Below are positions 15,377 through 24,116 of a stretch of 64,000 bases of DNA, piece after piece (positions within the stretch are counted from its first letter, which is position 1; each line of letters opens with the position of its first letter). The position numbers and the translations under genes were made by a program. This DNA comes from an uncultured Prochlorococcus sp. (lineage in GTDB: Bacteria > Cyanobacteriota > Cyanobacteriia > PCC-6307 > Cyanobiaceae). Location: contig CACIYC010000004.1 in the NCBI GenBank assembly GCA_902590775.1, positions 1 through 64,000 on the forward strand, read 5' to 3'. The notes under the pieces were generated by a model. That model saw only the letters and a program-made list of their open reading frames with translations. It did no database searches and was not told where the DNA came from.

Positions 15377-17314
15377 ATGTCACTAATTAGTATTACTGAT
15401 GCATCAAAAGATTTTGGAGTTAGAACCCTTTTTAAAAATCTAGAATTACATATAAAAAAAAATGAAAGGCTAGGTCTAATTGGTCCAAATGGTAGCGGAA
15501 AATCAACATTACTCAAAGTAATAGCTGGCTTAGAACCACTTCTAAATGGTGAAAGGACCTGCTCACCAGCATTAAAGATTTCATTAGTCGGACAAGAAAA
15601 CACTTTAGACAAAAATATAACTGTTATGGAAGAAGTTCTAAAAGGCTGTAAAAAGAAGAGTGACCTATTAATTCGTTTTAGAAAGCTAACTGAAAAAATA
15701 TCAAGCAACTCAAAAGACAAAAGCCTTTTAAAAGAACTTGGATATTTAAGTGAACTTATGGATAATACAAACGCATGGAACCTTGAACAGCAATGTAAAG
15801 AGATACTTAGAAGGCTTGGAATAAAAGATACAGGTCGAACAATTAAAGAACTTTCTGGTGGATTCCAAAAAAGAGTTGAACTTGCTTCAGCACTAATTAG
15901 CAATCCAGATGTTTTACTTCTTGATGAACCAACAAATCATTTAGACGTTTCTAGCATTCAGTGGTTACAAGGATGGCTAGAAAAATACAAAGGGGCTCTT
16001 GTTCTTATTACACATGATAGATATTTTTTAGAGAAAGTTACTACAAGAATGATAGAGATTGATAATGGAAAGATTTATAAATACTCAGCAAATTATAGTA
16101 ATTATCTTCAACTTAAACTTGTTCAGAATACTTCCGAAAAATCAACCAATAAAAAATTTAGAGCAATTCTTAAGAAAGAGCTTAACTGGTTAAAGAAAGG
16201 TCCGAAAGCTAGAAGTACTAAGCAAAAAGCACGAGTGCAGAGAATAACTAATTTGCAATCACAACAACCTTTAGAATCAGAAAAAAACTTAGAACTTAAT
16301 TCTATATCTAATAGAATTGGGAAAAAAGCAATTGATGTAGAAAATCTTTCTATAACAATAAATCATAAGAAAATATTAAAAGATTTCTCGTATAATTTTA
16401 CTCCTAATGATCGAGTAGGAATTATTGGACATAATGGCAGTGGAAAGACAAGTTTATTAGACGTACTTGCAGGAAAAAGAAAACCAACAAGCGGTAAGAT
16501 TGAATTTGGCCAAACTATTGCGATTGGTTACTTAGATCAACACACAAATGAATTATCAATCGGGAAAGGGATAAATAGAAGAGTTATAGATTTCATAAAA
16601 GAAGCTGGTCCAATAATTAATATTAATGAAAAAAAAATAACTGCTAGTCAATTACTTGAAAAATTTCTTTTCCACCCATCCGAGCAATACAGCAAGATTG
16701 AAAAACTTTCAGGTGGTGAAAAGAGAAGATTAACTCTTTGCAAGATGTTAATTAATGCTCCTAACATTTTACTTTTAGATGAACCTACTAACGATCTAGA
16801 CATACAGACTCTTAGTGTTCTAGAAGATTTTCTTGAAGATTTTAAAGGTTGTGTAATTATTGCTTCGCATGATCGTTATTTTCTAGATAGAACTATAAAT
16901 AAAATTTTTAACTTTGAACAAGGAGAATTGAAAAGGTATGATGGAAATTACAGTTCGTTTCAAGAAAATAAAAGAAGTAATACTTTAAGAAAAACCTTAC
17001 CTTACGAAAGTAAAGACTATTCCTTAAATAAAAAATCATCCAGAAAAAATATTTCTCTATCATCAGAAGCAACTAAAAAATCTAAAAATATTAAAGAATT
17101 AAGAAAAATAAGCTTTAAAGAAAAAAGGGAACTTGATCAGTTGGATAAGGAAATACCCATGTTAGAAAATCGAAAGCTAGAGGTTGAAAAAAGTATATCT
17201 GAGAATTTTTCAGATCAGAATGTAGTTAGATTAAGCCATGAACTAGCTAATATAACTGAAAAGATTAAAGTTTTAGAAGAAAGATGGTTAATTCTTAGTG
17301 ATCTTGCAAAATGA
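15377..17314 (+). CDS. ABC-F family ATPase, Uup-like (645 aa)
   Basis: A soluble double ABC ATPase of the ABC-F class, which acts at the ribosome or on nucleic acids rather than as a transporter. Two nucleotide-binding domains are seen: Walker A GPNGSGKST (36-44), signature LSGGFQKR (159-166), Walker B LLLDEPTNHLD; and GHNGSGKTS (351-359), LSGGEKRR, LLLDEPTNDLD. The linker between them carries KKGPKARSTKQKAR, typical of Uup. The C-terminal 90 residues are a charged coiled coil (LRKISFKEKRELDQLDKE). There is no membrane domain. The gene has its own promoter region. Uup is favoured over EttA because of the C-terminal coil. Confidence 0.94.
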   Translation: MSLISITDASKDFGVRTLFKNLELHIKKNERLGLIGPNGSGKSTLLKVIAGLEPLLNGERTCSPALKISLVGQENTLDKNITVMEEVLKGCKKKSDLLIRFRKLTEKISSNSKDKSLLKELGYLSELMDNTNAWNLEQQCKEILRRLGIKDTGRTIKELSGGFQKRVELASALISNPDVLLLDEPTNHLDVSSIQWLQGWLEKYKGALVLITHDRYFLEKVTTRMIEIDNGKIYKYSANYSNYLQLKLVQNTSEKSTNKKFRAILKKELNWLKKGPKARSTKQKARVQRITNLQSQQPLESEKNLELNSISNRIGKKAIDVENLSITINHKKILKDFSYNFTPNDRVGIIGHNGSGKTSLLDVLAGKRKPTSGKIEFGQTIAIGYLDQHTNELSIGKGINRRVIDFIKEAGPIININEKKITASQLLEKFLFHPSEQYSKIEKLSGGEKRRLTLCKMLINAPNILLLDEPTNDLDIQTLSVLEDFLEDFKGCVIIASHDRYFLDRTINKIFNFEQGELKRYDGNYSSFQENKRSNTLRKTLPYESKDYSLNKKSSRKNISLSSEATKKSKNIKELRKISFKEKRELDQLDKEIPMLENRKLEVEKSISENFSDQNVVRLSHELANITEKIKVLEERWLILSDLAK

Positions 17315-17388
17315 ATCTATTAATTCTTATTAGTATTTTAAGCAATTTACAAAAAATATAGATTATAAGAAAACTTGTTTTTTAATAA

Positions 17389-17685
17389 TTATCTTTTCCT
17401 ATCACTAGCACCATGATCTGATCGACGACCTCCCGATGAATTATTGCGAGGTTGGGCTTTGTTCACTCGAATATTTCTACCCATCCATTCAACATCTTGA
17501 AGATCATCTATTGCCGACTGTTCATCTGCTTGATTTGCCATTTCAACAAAAGCAAACCCACGCTTTCTTCCTGTTTCACGATCTAAAGGCATTTTACAGT
17601 TTTTAACTTCTCCATAACTGCTAAAAACATTAGTGACATCCTCCGGTTCAGCATCAAAAGAAAGGTTCCCTATAAAAATTGTCAT
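17389..17685 (-). CDS. RNA-binding protein with one RRM (98 aa)
   Basis: A cyanobacterial Rbp-type protein with a single RNA recognition motif: RNP2 IFIGNL (residues 3-8) and RNP1 KRGFAFVEM (about 42-50), with typical spacing. The C-terminal tail from about residue 78 is rich in Arg, Ser and Gly (NNSSGGRRSDHGASDRKR), like the short glycine-rich tails of cold-regulated cyanobacterial Rbps. It probably binds mRNA and may take part in post-transcriptional control or cold response. Convergent with the ABC-F gene. Confidence 0.94.
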   Translation of the reverse strand: MTIFIGNLSFDAEPEDVTNVFSSYGEVKNCKMPLDRETGRKRGFAFVEMANQADEQSAIDDLQDVEWMGRNIRVNKAQPRNNSSGGRRSDHGASDRKR

Positions 17686-17915
17686 GCGAAAAGGATTAAA
17701 AAGAAAAGCGAATGGTCATCAAGGAAATTCTTTATTACCAAAGCTTTTAAAGCTTAAGTCAATGAAAGCGCTATTTTGATGAGGCAATTTAACTTTATTC
17801 TAACTTCGCGCTCTTTCAAGAACCTTAATAAATAGTTTAATCAAAATAATTCAAAGATATATTTACTAACTTCTTAAGATAAGATCAATATCGTTAGTTA
17901 ACTGGAATTTATTAA

Positions 17916-18347
17916 ATGTCAAACTCAGTTGAATTTGGATCTTTTTATAAACTTCTCCAAGCAGTTAGAGATGGTAACGAGAAGAAGAATCAAGAATTAG
18001 AATGGATGCTTGCTGAATATGAGCATGCAAAGGATGCTAAAAGTGCATATGACGAACTAGGACAAATTTTTTGTCATCATGGAGTAATGGAACTCTATGA
18101 ATACACTGGTGTAGACAACATCTCATACATAAATGGTCTAGGCAATTCCGTTTGGAGTTATTTAAAAGTAAGAATGAATATCGGTCTAAATGAATATATG
18201 ACTAAATCTATGTTAAATCATGCAAAAGATCATCAATTAGCAAAGAAAATCTCAAGCAAATGGGATAATGACTTGAGTGAATTCGAAAGTAATATGGAAG
18301 GTTTAGCTAAGTATGTTGCAGAAGGAATCGTAGAATTGATAACCTAA
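17916..18347 (+). CDS. Hypothetical soluble helical protein (143 aa)
   Basis: A helical, acidic protein. Notable stretches are FGSFYKLLQAVRDGNEKKNQ, LEWMLAEYEHAKDAKSAYDEL and CHHGVMELYEYTGVDNI near the middle, with a conserved-looking Cys-His-His at residues 52-54. The C-terminal half, including YLKVRMNIGLNEYMTKSM, looks amphipathic. It has no membrane span or signal. It is not a phycobiliprotein as far as I can judge, although it is a similar all-helical size class. Unknown function. Confidence 0.7.
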   Translation: MSNSVEFGSFYKLLQAVRDGNEKKNQELEWMLAEYEHAKDAKSAYDELGQIFCHHGVMELYEYTGVDNISYINGLGNSVWSYLKVRMNIGLNEYMTKSMLNHAKDHQLAKKISSKWDNDLSEFESNMEGLAKYVAEGIVELIT

Positions 18348-18622
18348 CTAGAACTTAGCCAATAACTTAGCAGAATAGACAGTCATAGGGGCCAAATCAA
18401 AATAGTTGTAATTAATTTCTTTGCACTAAATTCAATAAAAGCAAAAATACAACTTATAATTTAATTCTCATTAATAATTTTTTTTTCATAGCTTTTTTAC
18501 TTTATTTCATTAGCCAAGTTTCCAAGATAAACCTACATGCATTCATGTATTCACATAATTCACCTACTGAGTAGTAGCTTTTGATACAAACATTAGGTAG
18601 TCTGACTTAGCTTAATAAAACA

Positions 18623-18832
18623 ATGCAAGAAATCAATTCAGCCCTTGAATCATTATCACTTGCAGTAATTCATGTTTTGGACAGATCAAAACATTTAAAA
18701 GGAAAAGACCAATATGCGTTAATCAATGAGTTTGCAGAATGGATTGTTGATCTTCCAAGTTATGAGGATGTAATTTCTTTTCCTGATATGACTTTCCGAG
18801 ATAATGAAGGAGAGAACTCAACAAAATCATAG
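18623..18832 (+). CDS. Small soluble protein, EF-x-EWI family member 2 (69 aa)
   Basis: Second member of the small paralogous family. The core LKGKDQYALINEFAEWIVDL (residues 27-46) parallels LKGKDRSAVIMEFKEWILDQ in the gene at 6555; both continue into an acidic stretch containing a P-D-(M/L)-T motif (FPDMT here, MPDLT there). The N-terminal helix (LESLSLAVIHVLDRSK) is also similar in pattern. No catalytic motif. It precedes the oxygenase at 18884 by 51 bases on the same strand and might be co-transcribed with it. Confidence 0.78.
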   Translation: MQEINSALESLSLAVIHVLDRSKHLKGKDQYALINEFAEWIVDLPSYEDVISFPDMTFRDNEGENSTKS

Positions 18833-18883
18833 AGATATCAAAAGCCTCACATTCAGCATTATAAGAAATTTAAATTAATAAAT

Positions 18884-19516
18884 ATGTATCTTATTGAGCG
18901 TTACCAAAACAATGGGTTTGAGTCTGTAGCAGATGGCATAATGGCATTTTTTGACAAGCGCACAGATTTACAAACACGAGGTATCTCTTTTAAAAAGGAT
19001 TCAACTCTCTCTGGAACAGAAGCCAAGATTTCTACTGATATAAGCCTTGTAGCGATTGACCATTCTGATCCTGAAGCATTTGCTCTATCTCAAATAATTA
19101 TTCGAGGTATTAACGCTGGGCTGAATCAATATTTAAAAGATCGGCCACTTCTTAGAGACTGCTGCCCTGAGAATGATTTATTCGTAAACCCTATTTTTAA
19201 CTTACAAAGATATGCTCCTAATGAGGGGTTTAAAGAATGGCATTGCGATTGGACAATTAGCAATGAACTTACCGAACCTGTAAATCGAGTGCTGGCTTGG
19301 ATCCTTTATTGCAACGACATTGAGTCTGCTGGCACTGAATTTTATTGGCAAAAACACCATGAAACAGCAAAGCGTGGAAAGCTTTTAATTTTCCCCGCAG
19401 GCTTATCCCATATTCATAGAGGGAGAGTAAGTAAAACTGAGTCGAAAACCATTGCGACAGGTTGGATTAACGCAGGGACTGAAAAATCATATATTTCACG
19501 TTTGGCCAATAGTTAA
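18884..19516 (+). CDS. 2-oxoglutarate/Fe(II) oxygenase-like protein (210 aa)
   Basis: The C-terminal half has the double-stranded beta-helix metal motif of 2-oxoglutarate-dependent dioxygenases: WHCDW (His120, Asp122) and HIHRGRVSKTESKTIATGWI (His178 with Lys or Arg downstream to bind 2-oxoglutarate). YCNDIESAGTEFYWQ between them resembles the conserved G-G-x-L/T-x-F segment. The N-terminal 100 residues are unrelated to anything I can name. Substrate unknown; such enzymes hydroxylate proteins, nucleotides or small molecules. The upstream gene may be in the same transcript. Confidence 0.82.
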   Translation: MYLIERYQNNGFESVADGIMAFFDKRTDLQTRGISFKKDSTLSGTEAKISTDISLVAIDHSDPEAFALSQIIIRGINAGLNQYLKDRPLLRDCCPENDLFVNPIFNLQRYAPNEGFKEWHCDWTISNELTEPVNRVLAWILYCNDIESAGTEFYWQKHHETAKRGKLLIFPAGLSHIHRGRVSKTESKTIATGWINAGTEKSYISRLANS

Positions 19517-19738
19517 AAAAACGCTTTTTAAAAATCATTGATAAGGATAAAACTTTTATTTCTAAAACATATTTTTAATTTCTCTAAAAATATGTTCTAG
19601 ACAAGAGTTCTTAGAAAAACACATAAATTAAGGCCTTATCCAAAACTTCCCTTAAGTGCTTAAAGCAAATTATTTATCCCATTTCTTACTTGTTCTTGTC
19701 ATTGTATGTGTAATTCAATTTTTCTGATGCAATAAAAT

Positions 19739-19984
19739 ATGTCTACACAAGAACTGCTTGAGGATTCTTTAAAAGAACCAGCGATTGGACAAACTTCAAC
19801 CTTCCATTGGCATGCAACACCAATTGGAATAGCGGCTTTATGTAAAAAAGAAATGTCAGAGCCTTTGAAGACATCATATGAAGATGCTCTTAAGGAAGGA
19901 CTTGAAGTTGGGCTTGATCTAAGTAGAGAAGAAAGAGAGTCTCATTATTCAAAAAAAGGCTTCGTTATTTTATTTTATTCTTAG
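19739..19984 (+). CDS. Hypothetical protein (81 aa)
   Basis: A soluble acidic protein, MSTQELLEDSLKEPAIGQTS, then FHWHATPIGIAALC, an amphipathic helix (SYEDALKEGLEVGLDLSREER) and a hydrophobic end GFVILFYS. The single HxH (residues 23-25) is not a recognised metal site. It has an acceptable start and codon composition but no family I know. Confidence 0.6.
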   Translation: MSTQELLEDSLKEPAIGQTSTFHWHATPIGIAALCKKEMSEPLKTSYEDALKEGLEVGLDLSREERESHYSKKGFVILFYS

Positions 19985-20192
19985 TTAGATTTATAAGTAA
20001 AAGCATTGAGGATAAATAAATCTAGTTCAAAAAAATCTTAAGAAATCGAGACGATTTAAATAAAGATTTGGCTATAAACAAATTTTTTACTAATCACTTA
20101 AATAGAAGCAGAAATATAATCATCTACTTTTGTTGTGGAGTTTGGCGAAAAATTTATTTTCCTATCAACATAGAATCAATGCTTTTTAAATA

Positions 20193-21500
20193 ATGACTCT
20201 TACAAGGAAAGGAATCCAAAAATCATTAGGTCCTGGAATCATATTAGCTGGAGCTTGCATTGGAGGATCCCATTTGATGTCATCAACACAGGCTGGAGCA
20301 AAGTTTGGATTTACACTAGTTGGCTTAATTTTGCTTACGAATTTATTGAAATATCCCTTCCTTCTTGTCGGGACTCGCTTTACCGCAGTTACTGGCCTTT
20401 CATTATTAGAGGGATTTAAGGCTAGGAATCCTATTTACTTGCCAATTTATTTAACAGTAAGTTTAGTGACAGGAACATTTACTATTGCTGCAGTTAGCTT
20501 TGTTACGGCTCTTCTACTAACAAATATTCCCATTTTTGCCGCATTTCCACCAATGGATTTGTCTATTGGTGTTTTAGTCAGTAGTGGATTAATTTTATTG
20601 CTAGGTCAATACAAAGCACTTGATCGTATATCAAAAATACTTGTCGTATTGCTTACTTTACTGACAAGTTTTGCATTTTTATCGCTATTAAGAAGCAATT
20701 CACTGGATTTTATCGACATTAATTTAATTAAAAGCACTCCTAGTCCTTGGACTTTGACCAATTTATCTTTTTTAATTGCATTAATGGGTTGGATGCCTGG
20801 TCCTATTGAATTATGTGTTTGGCCTTCACTTTGGATGTTTTCTAGATCTAAAGATAGCAAATATATTGCAAATACGAATGAAGCCGAGTTCGACTTTAAT
20901 CTTGGATATTTAATCACTGTCGCAACAGCATTACTGTTTGTTTCTCTTGGTGCTTTCACTATGTATGGAAGTGGCAATGTAATGATGTCTGGGAGCGGTG
21001 TATATTTTGCAAAGAACCTCATCCGTTTATATACAGAAGCTATAGGAGATTGGGCTAAATGGATAATTGTTCCTGCCTCCTTTGCAGCAATGTTTAGTAC
21101 TACATTGACATGCTTAGATGCCTACCCCCGAAGTATTTCTGCTATACAAGGACTTCTTCAAAATAAAGATAGGGGCATCACTTCTTCTGGCTCTGAAAAT
21201 AAACGTTTAAGAGTTTGGATCGTTCTTCATGTGTTTGCTGCATTAATCGCTCTTCTAATTGCAAGGTCTGGTGGAGTTACTGTGGCACAGTTTGTCTTTG
21301 GTGCAATGACAGGAAGTTTTTTAACAGCTCCTATCTTTGCTTGGATGGCAATGGATACCCTGAATAGTTCTTTAGTAGAAAAAAAACACCAATATGGTCC
21401 ATTGATGCAATCCTTATGTTGGACAGGATTAATTTTCCTAGTAGGCTTCAGCGTGCTATTTATTGCTAATTCGTTTTTTGGCTTAGGGAATAGTAGTTAA
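20193..21500 (+). CDS. Nramp-superfamily transporter, DPGN motif absent (435 aa)
   Basis: An integral membrane protein with about 11 hydrophobic spans and the Nramp fold. TM1 reads SLGPGIILAGACIGGSHLMSS, in which the canonical DPGN metal-binding motif is replaced by IGGSH. TM6 has ALMGWMPGPIELCVWP in place of the usual MPHN-type motif. This is characteristic of the Nramp-related branch that does not transport Mn2+ by the standard site, so the substrate should not be assumed to be manganese or iron. The charged cytosolic loop near residues 215-230 and the long C-terminal span series are intact. The gene has no co-directional partner within 200 bases. Confidence 0.87.
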   Translation: MTLTRKGIQKSLGPGIILAGACIGGSHLMSSTQAGAKFGFTLVGLILLTNLLKYPFLLVGTRFTAVTGLSLLEGFKARNPIYLPIYLTVSLVTGTFTIAAVSFVTALLLTNIPIFAAFPPMDLSIGVLVSSGLILLLGQYKALDRISKILVVLLTLLTSFAFLSLLRSNSLDFIDINLIKSTPSPWTLTNLSFLIALMGWMPGPIELCVWPSLWMFSRSKDSKYIANTNEAEFDFNLGYLITVATALLFVSLGAFTMYGSGNVMMSGSGVYFAKNLIRLYTEAIGDWAKWIIVPASFAAMFSTTLTCLDAYPRSISAIQGLLQNKDRGITSSGSENKRLRVWIVLHVFAALIALLIARSGGVTVAQFVFGAMTGSFLTAPIFAWMAMDTLNSSLVEKKHQYGPLMQSLCWTGLIFLVGFSVLFIANSFFGLGNSS

Positions 21501-21707
21501 TAATCATAAATATAGGTTCATTTAGCATATAGACTAGCTATAAATAGCATTGACTTGAAGCTTCTTTTTATTTTTTTGTTCTTCTTTTTTTGTAATTCAA
21601 TAGTGGAAAGTTATGAATGATCCAAAGAAAAAATACAAAATATAAATTGCCAAGGGATAGGCTAAGCCATTTGAGAACTCTTTTTCCAATCGTAACAAGT
21701 ATTTTAG

Positions 21708-22046
21708 CTAGCCAAAAGTTCTCCCACTCCACCCCCATAATCTTGCGGGAACATCCTCGAAAGCTAAATATATTCGCTCTTCAGCTATATTAGTTTTGCT
21801 TGAAATCAATTTGCAGAAAACTGAAGACATCTTACTTGGATTTATTGCACCAATAGACTTGATTTCCACATAGCAACAAGGATCATTAGTACCTGCAAAT
21901 GTCATTGGAACGTTAGTTTGAAGCAAAGTCATAACGTAACTTTCTGGCTTTCCAGTAATTAAAGACAACTCACTCGAAAGATCTTTAAGGAGTAGCTCAG
22001 GTTTTTCAATATTTGAAATAGATGTTTTGACATTAATTAGAGGCAT
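21708..22046 (-). CDS. MIF-like tautomerase (112 aa)
   Basis: A homologue of macrophage migration inhibitory factor, a small trimeric tautomerase. The start is set at the Met followed directly by Pro (MPLINVKTSI), because Pro1 is the catalytic base after Met removal; a longer frame reaches back to 22100. TGKPESYVM carries the conserved Lys33, CCYVEIKSIGAINP the central strand with Cys57-Cys58 near the human CALC site, and the C-terminus ends LWGWSGRTFG as in other MIF proteins. Its cellular role in cyanobacteria is unknown. It lies just downstream of the DUF2237 gene on the same strand. Confidence 0.92.
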   Translation of the reverse strand: MPLINVKTSISNIEKPELLLKDLSSELSLITGKPESYVMTLLQTNVPMTFAGTNDPCCYVEIKSIGAINPSKMSSVFCKLISSKTNIAEERIYLAFEDVPARLWGWSGRTFG

Positions 22047-22126
22047 AACAAAAGTAAGAAGGAAGAGATCAAAATCAATTTTACTTTGACAATGTCTCAA
22101 ATAGAAGAATGTATCAACTAAGAATC

Positions 22127-22519
22127 TTATTTGCTTTTGGTGTACGCAAACTGTTTAAGGATACTTGCATCAATTACTTCTAATGTGCTGATTTCAGTAG
22201 CTTCCAACCTAACCAAAGGGGCCATCCCATCCAAATAAGCTTCTCTCCATCTCAAAGCACATAAACACCAATGGTCTCCTTCTCTTAAACCTTTAAACCC
22301 ATACTGAGGTATGGGTGTAGACAAATCATTTCCCTGTGCCTTGCTATATCGAAGAAAAGCCTCAGTAATTACGCAACATATACTATGTTTTCCTAGATCA
22401 GAGACATCTGTTCTACAACTACCATCTCTATACCAACCTGTAAGTGGTGAACAACTACAATCCTGTAGTGGTTCACCAAGCACATTCTTTGATTGACTTT
22501 TGGTGGTGTTCCTCTCCAT
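22127..22519 (-). CDS. DUF2237 family protein (130 aa)
   Basis: A soluble protein with the family's cysteine-rich opening: VLGEPLQDCSCSPLTGWYRDGSC (about residues 13-35), then HSICCVITEAFLRYSKAQGNDLSTP and the conserved GLREGDHWCLCALRWREAY. At least eight cysteines lie in conserved positions, which suggests a metal site or disulphides. The family is widespread in bacteria and its function is unknown. The MIF gene follows after about 80 bases on the same strand, so the two could share a transcript. Confidence 0.88.
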   Translation of the reverse strand: MERNTTKSQSKNVLGEPLQDCSCSPLTGWYRDGSCRTDVSDLGKHSICCVITEAFLRYSKAQGNDLSTPIPQYGFKGLREGDHWCLCALRWREAYLDGMAPLVRLEATEISTLEVIDASILKQFAYTKSK

Positions 22520-22788
22520 CTTTATATAAAGTTTAAATTAACTCGCCTTAACTGCAAAAGCATAATGCATCGTGAAACAGACAAACAGCCTGAAAGAATT
22601 GCTAATAAAACGCAAAAAGAGCAATGAGGGAAGCCCATATACCTCTGTATATCTTTAGCCATTTACCATTTTATTAAAATAATGACCAAAAAATCAACAA
22701 GCTTCATTGCCTGCAATTAAAAAAATTAATATTTATTCGAATAAACTATGCTCCGATCAATTAGATCACAATCAAGTTAATTGGGTAA

Positions 22789-23046
22789 TTAATTCAATGT
22801 GTCTTTCGCACATTTATTGGCTGAAATTATTTCATCGCTACCTTCGTCTACTATTGCAATCAAAGCACAGTCACAGAACTCTTTTATAGATTCTAAAGGG
22901 ATTTCAACTAAGGATGAGTTGCTTTGAGCTGCGACAATACATTCTTCTAATTGTTCATTTGGATAAGCATCTACTTCTGCAACAACACAAAAGACACAAA
23001 GAAAACAAGTGAATAAAAGGCTAAGGCTAACAAAAAAAGGTTTCAC
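22789..23046 (-). CDS. Small exported protein with signal peptide (85 aa)
   Basis: Residues 1-28 are a classic Sec signal peptide: MKPFF, a hydrophobic core (VSLSLLFTCFLCVFCVV) and a likely cleavage after VDA. The mature part of about 57 residues is acidic and has four cysteines (C36, C58, C60, C79), enough for two disulphide bonds in the periplasm. No enzyme family recognised. The gene is isolated. Confidence 0.7.
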   Translation of the reverse strand: MKPFFVSLSLLFTCFLCVFCVVAEVDAYPNEQLEECIVAAQSNSSLVEIPLESIKEFCDCALIAIVDEGSDEIISANKCAKDTLN

Positions 23047-23235
23047 AGTTTAAAAAGAACTAAATTGCGTCACTATTAAAAGTGAAAGATCAAAACAATC
23101 ATCTATACATAATAGTCCTTGATTGGAAATCTCGTAGTCTAAGGGAAGACTAAAACCATGTGAAATTTAATCCTATTTTAAAAATTTTAAATAGAAATCA
23201 ACTTAGAAATATTAAAGATTGCTCATTTACTAAAG

Positions 23236-23901
23236 TCAATCGCCTAATCGTCTTAAAAAATTATTATAAGCCTGAAACACAAGGTCTAGTTGAGGGGATT
23301 GTCCGTATTCAGCAAGCAATCCTCTGGCTCCTGCGTTAAGTCCAAATAATATATTTCTATCCTCATTGCTAGAGATGTAGCTTTGAATCCATCCAACACA
23401 AACCAATCTTTCTCCTTTTGTTACTTTCTTTACCGCATGCAAGCTTGTGCTTGGATAAAAAACAACTTCTCCTGCTGATAGTTTTATTTCTTCAATTTCT
23501 TGAGTACTCTGAATACAAAGTTCTCCTCCTTCATAGTCGTTTTTTTTACTTAAAAAGAGTGTAAAAGATATATCACTTCTTCCCGATTTCATATAAGCAT
23601 TATCTACATGCATTCCATACCCCTGAGAAGATTTAGCTTTTGAAAACATAACACCATGAATCTTCCTAGGCAGGCAAAAACTCTTAATGAGAGGATCTAT
23701 AGTGATTTGGCTAGTAATGTATTTACAGCTTTCTATAAATGTGCTGGAATTTCTATTTAACTGTTGATTATTTTTGACCTTTGCTGCGTGAGAACCCGCT
23801 GTTTTTCTTCCATCCTCCCAATCAGCTTCATTAACAAGAAGCTTTTCCCTTAAGATGGTTGAATCTTCTTCATTTAGAAGTCGATGAATCAAATGATCCA
23901 T
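23236..23901 (-). CDS. PKHD-type 2-oxoglutarate/Fe(II) hydroxylase (221 aa)
   Basis: A PiuC/YbiX-type prolyl-4-hydroxylase-like dioxygenase. The N-terminal WEDGRKTAGSHAAKVKNNQQL is the family signature. The metal ligands are HVD (His98, Asp100) and His155 in STSLHAVKKV, and Arg165 should bind 2-oxoglutarate. GGELCIQS supplies the conserved strand. Length is as expected. In other bacteria this family is often linked to iron uptake genes, but no such gene is adjacent here. The substrate is unknown. Confidence 0.92.
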   Translation of the reverse strand: MDHLIHRLLNEEDSTILREKLLVNEADWEDGRKTAGSHAAKVKNNQQLNRNSSTFIESCKYITSQITIDPLIKSFCLPRKIHGVMFSKAKSSQGYGMHVDNAYMKSGRSDISFTLFLSKKNDYEGGELCIQSTQEIEEIKLSAGEVVFYPSTSLHAVKKVTKGERLVCVGWIQSYISSNEDRNILFGLNAGARGLLAEYGQSPQLDLVFQAYNNFLRRLGD

Positions 23902-24116
23902 TAATCTATAAGTAATATCTAGCTCATTATTAAGTTAACCCCAATGCATGTTTAAAACAAAGGAATATCTATTTTTTAAAAATCCTCACACACAATATGT
24001 CTGACAAAAAACAATTATTTTTTAGTTGTTAGCTATTTGCGTTCAATCCAAAAGCTAATAGGCAAAAGCTTGCGAAAAATCCTTTTTAATAAAAAGACAA
24101 CAAACAAAATGGTTAT

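Noticed and set aside
15361-15903. 180-codon minus-strand ORF
   Set aside because: Antisense shadow of the ABC-F ATPase gene.
23100-23160. Short hairpin TAGTCT..AGACTA considered as part of a tRNA
   Set aside because: No acceptor stem, T-arm consensus or CCA-like end; no complete cloverleaf can be drawn.
23981-24030. TCCTCACAC resembling the core of the cyanobacterial Yfr1 RNA
   Set aside because: The flanking stems of Yfr1 are absent and the context is wrong; likely chance.
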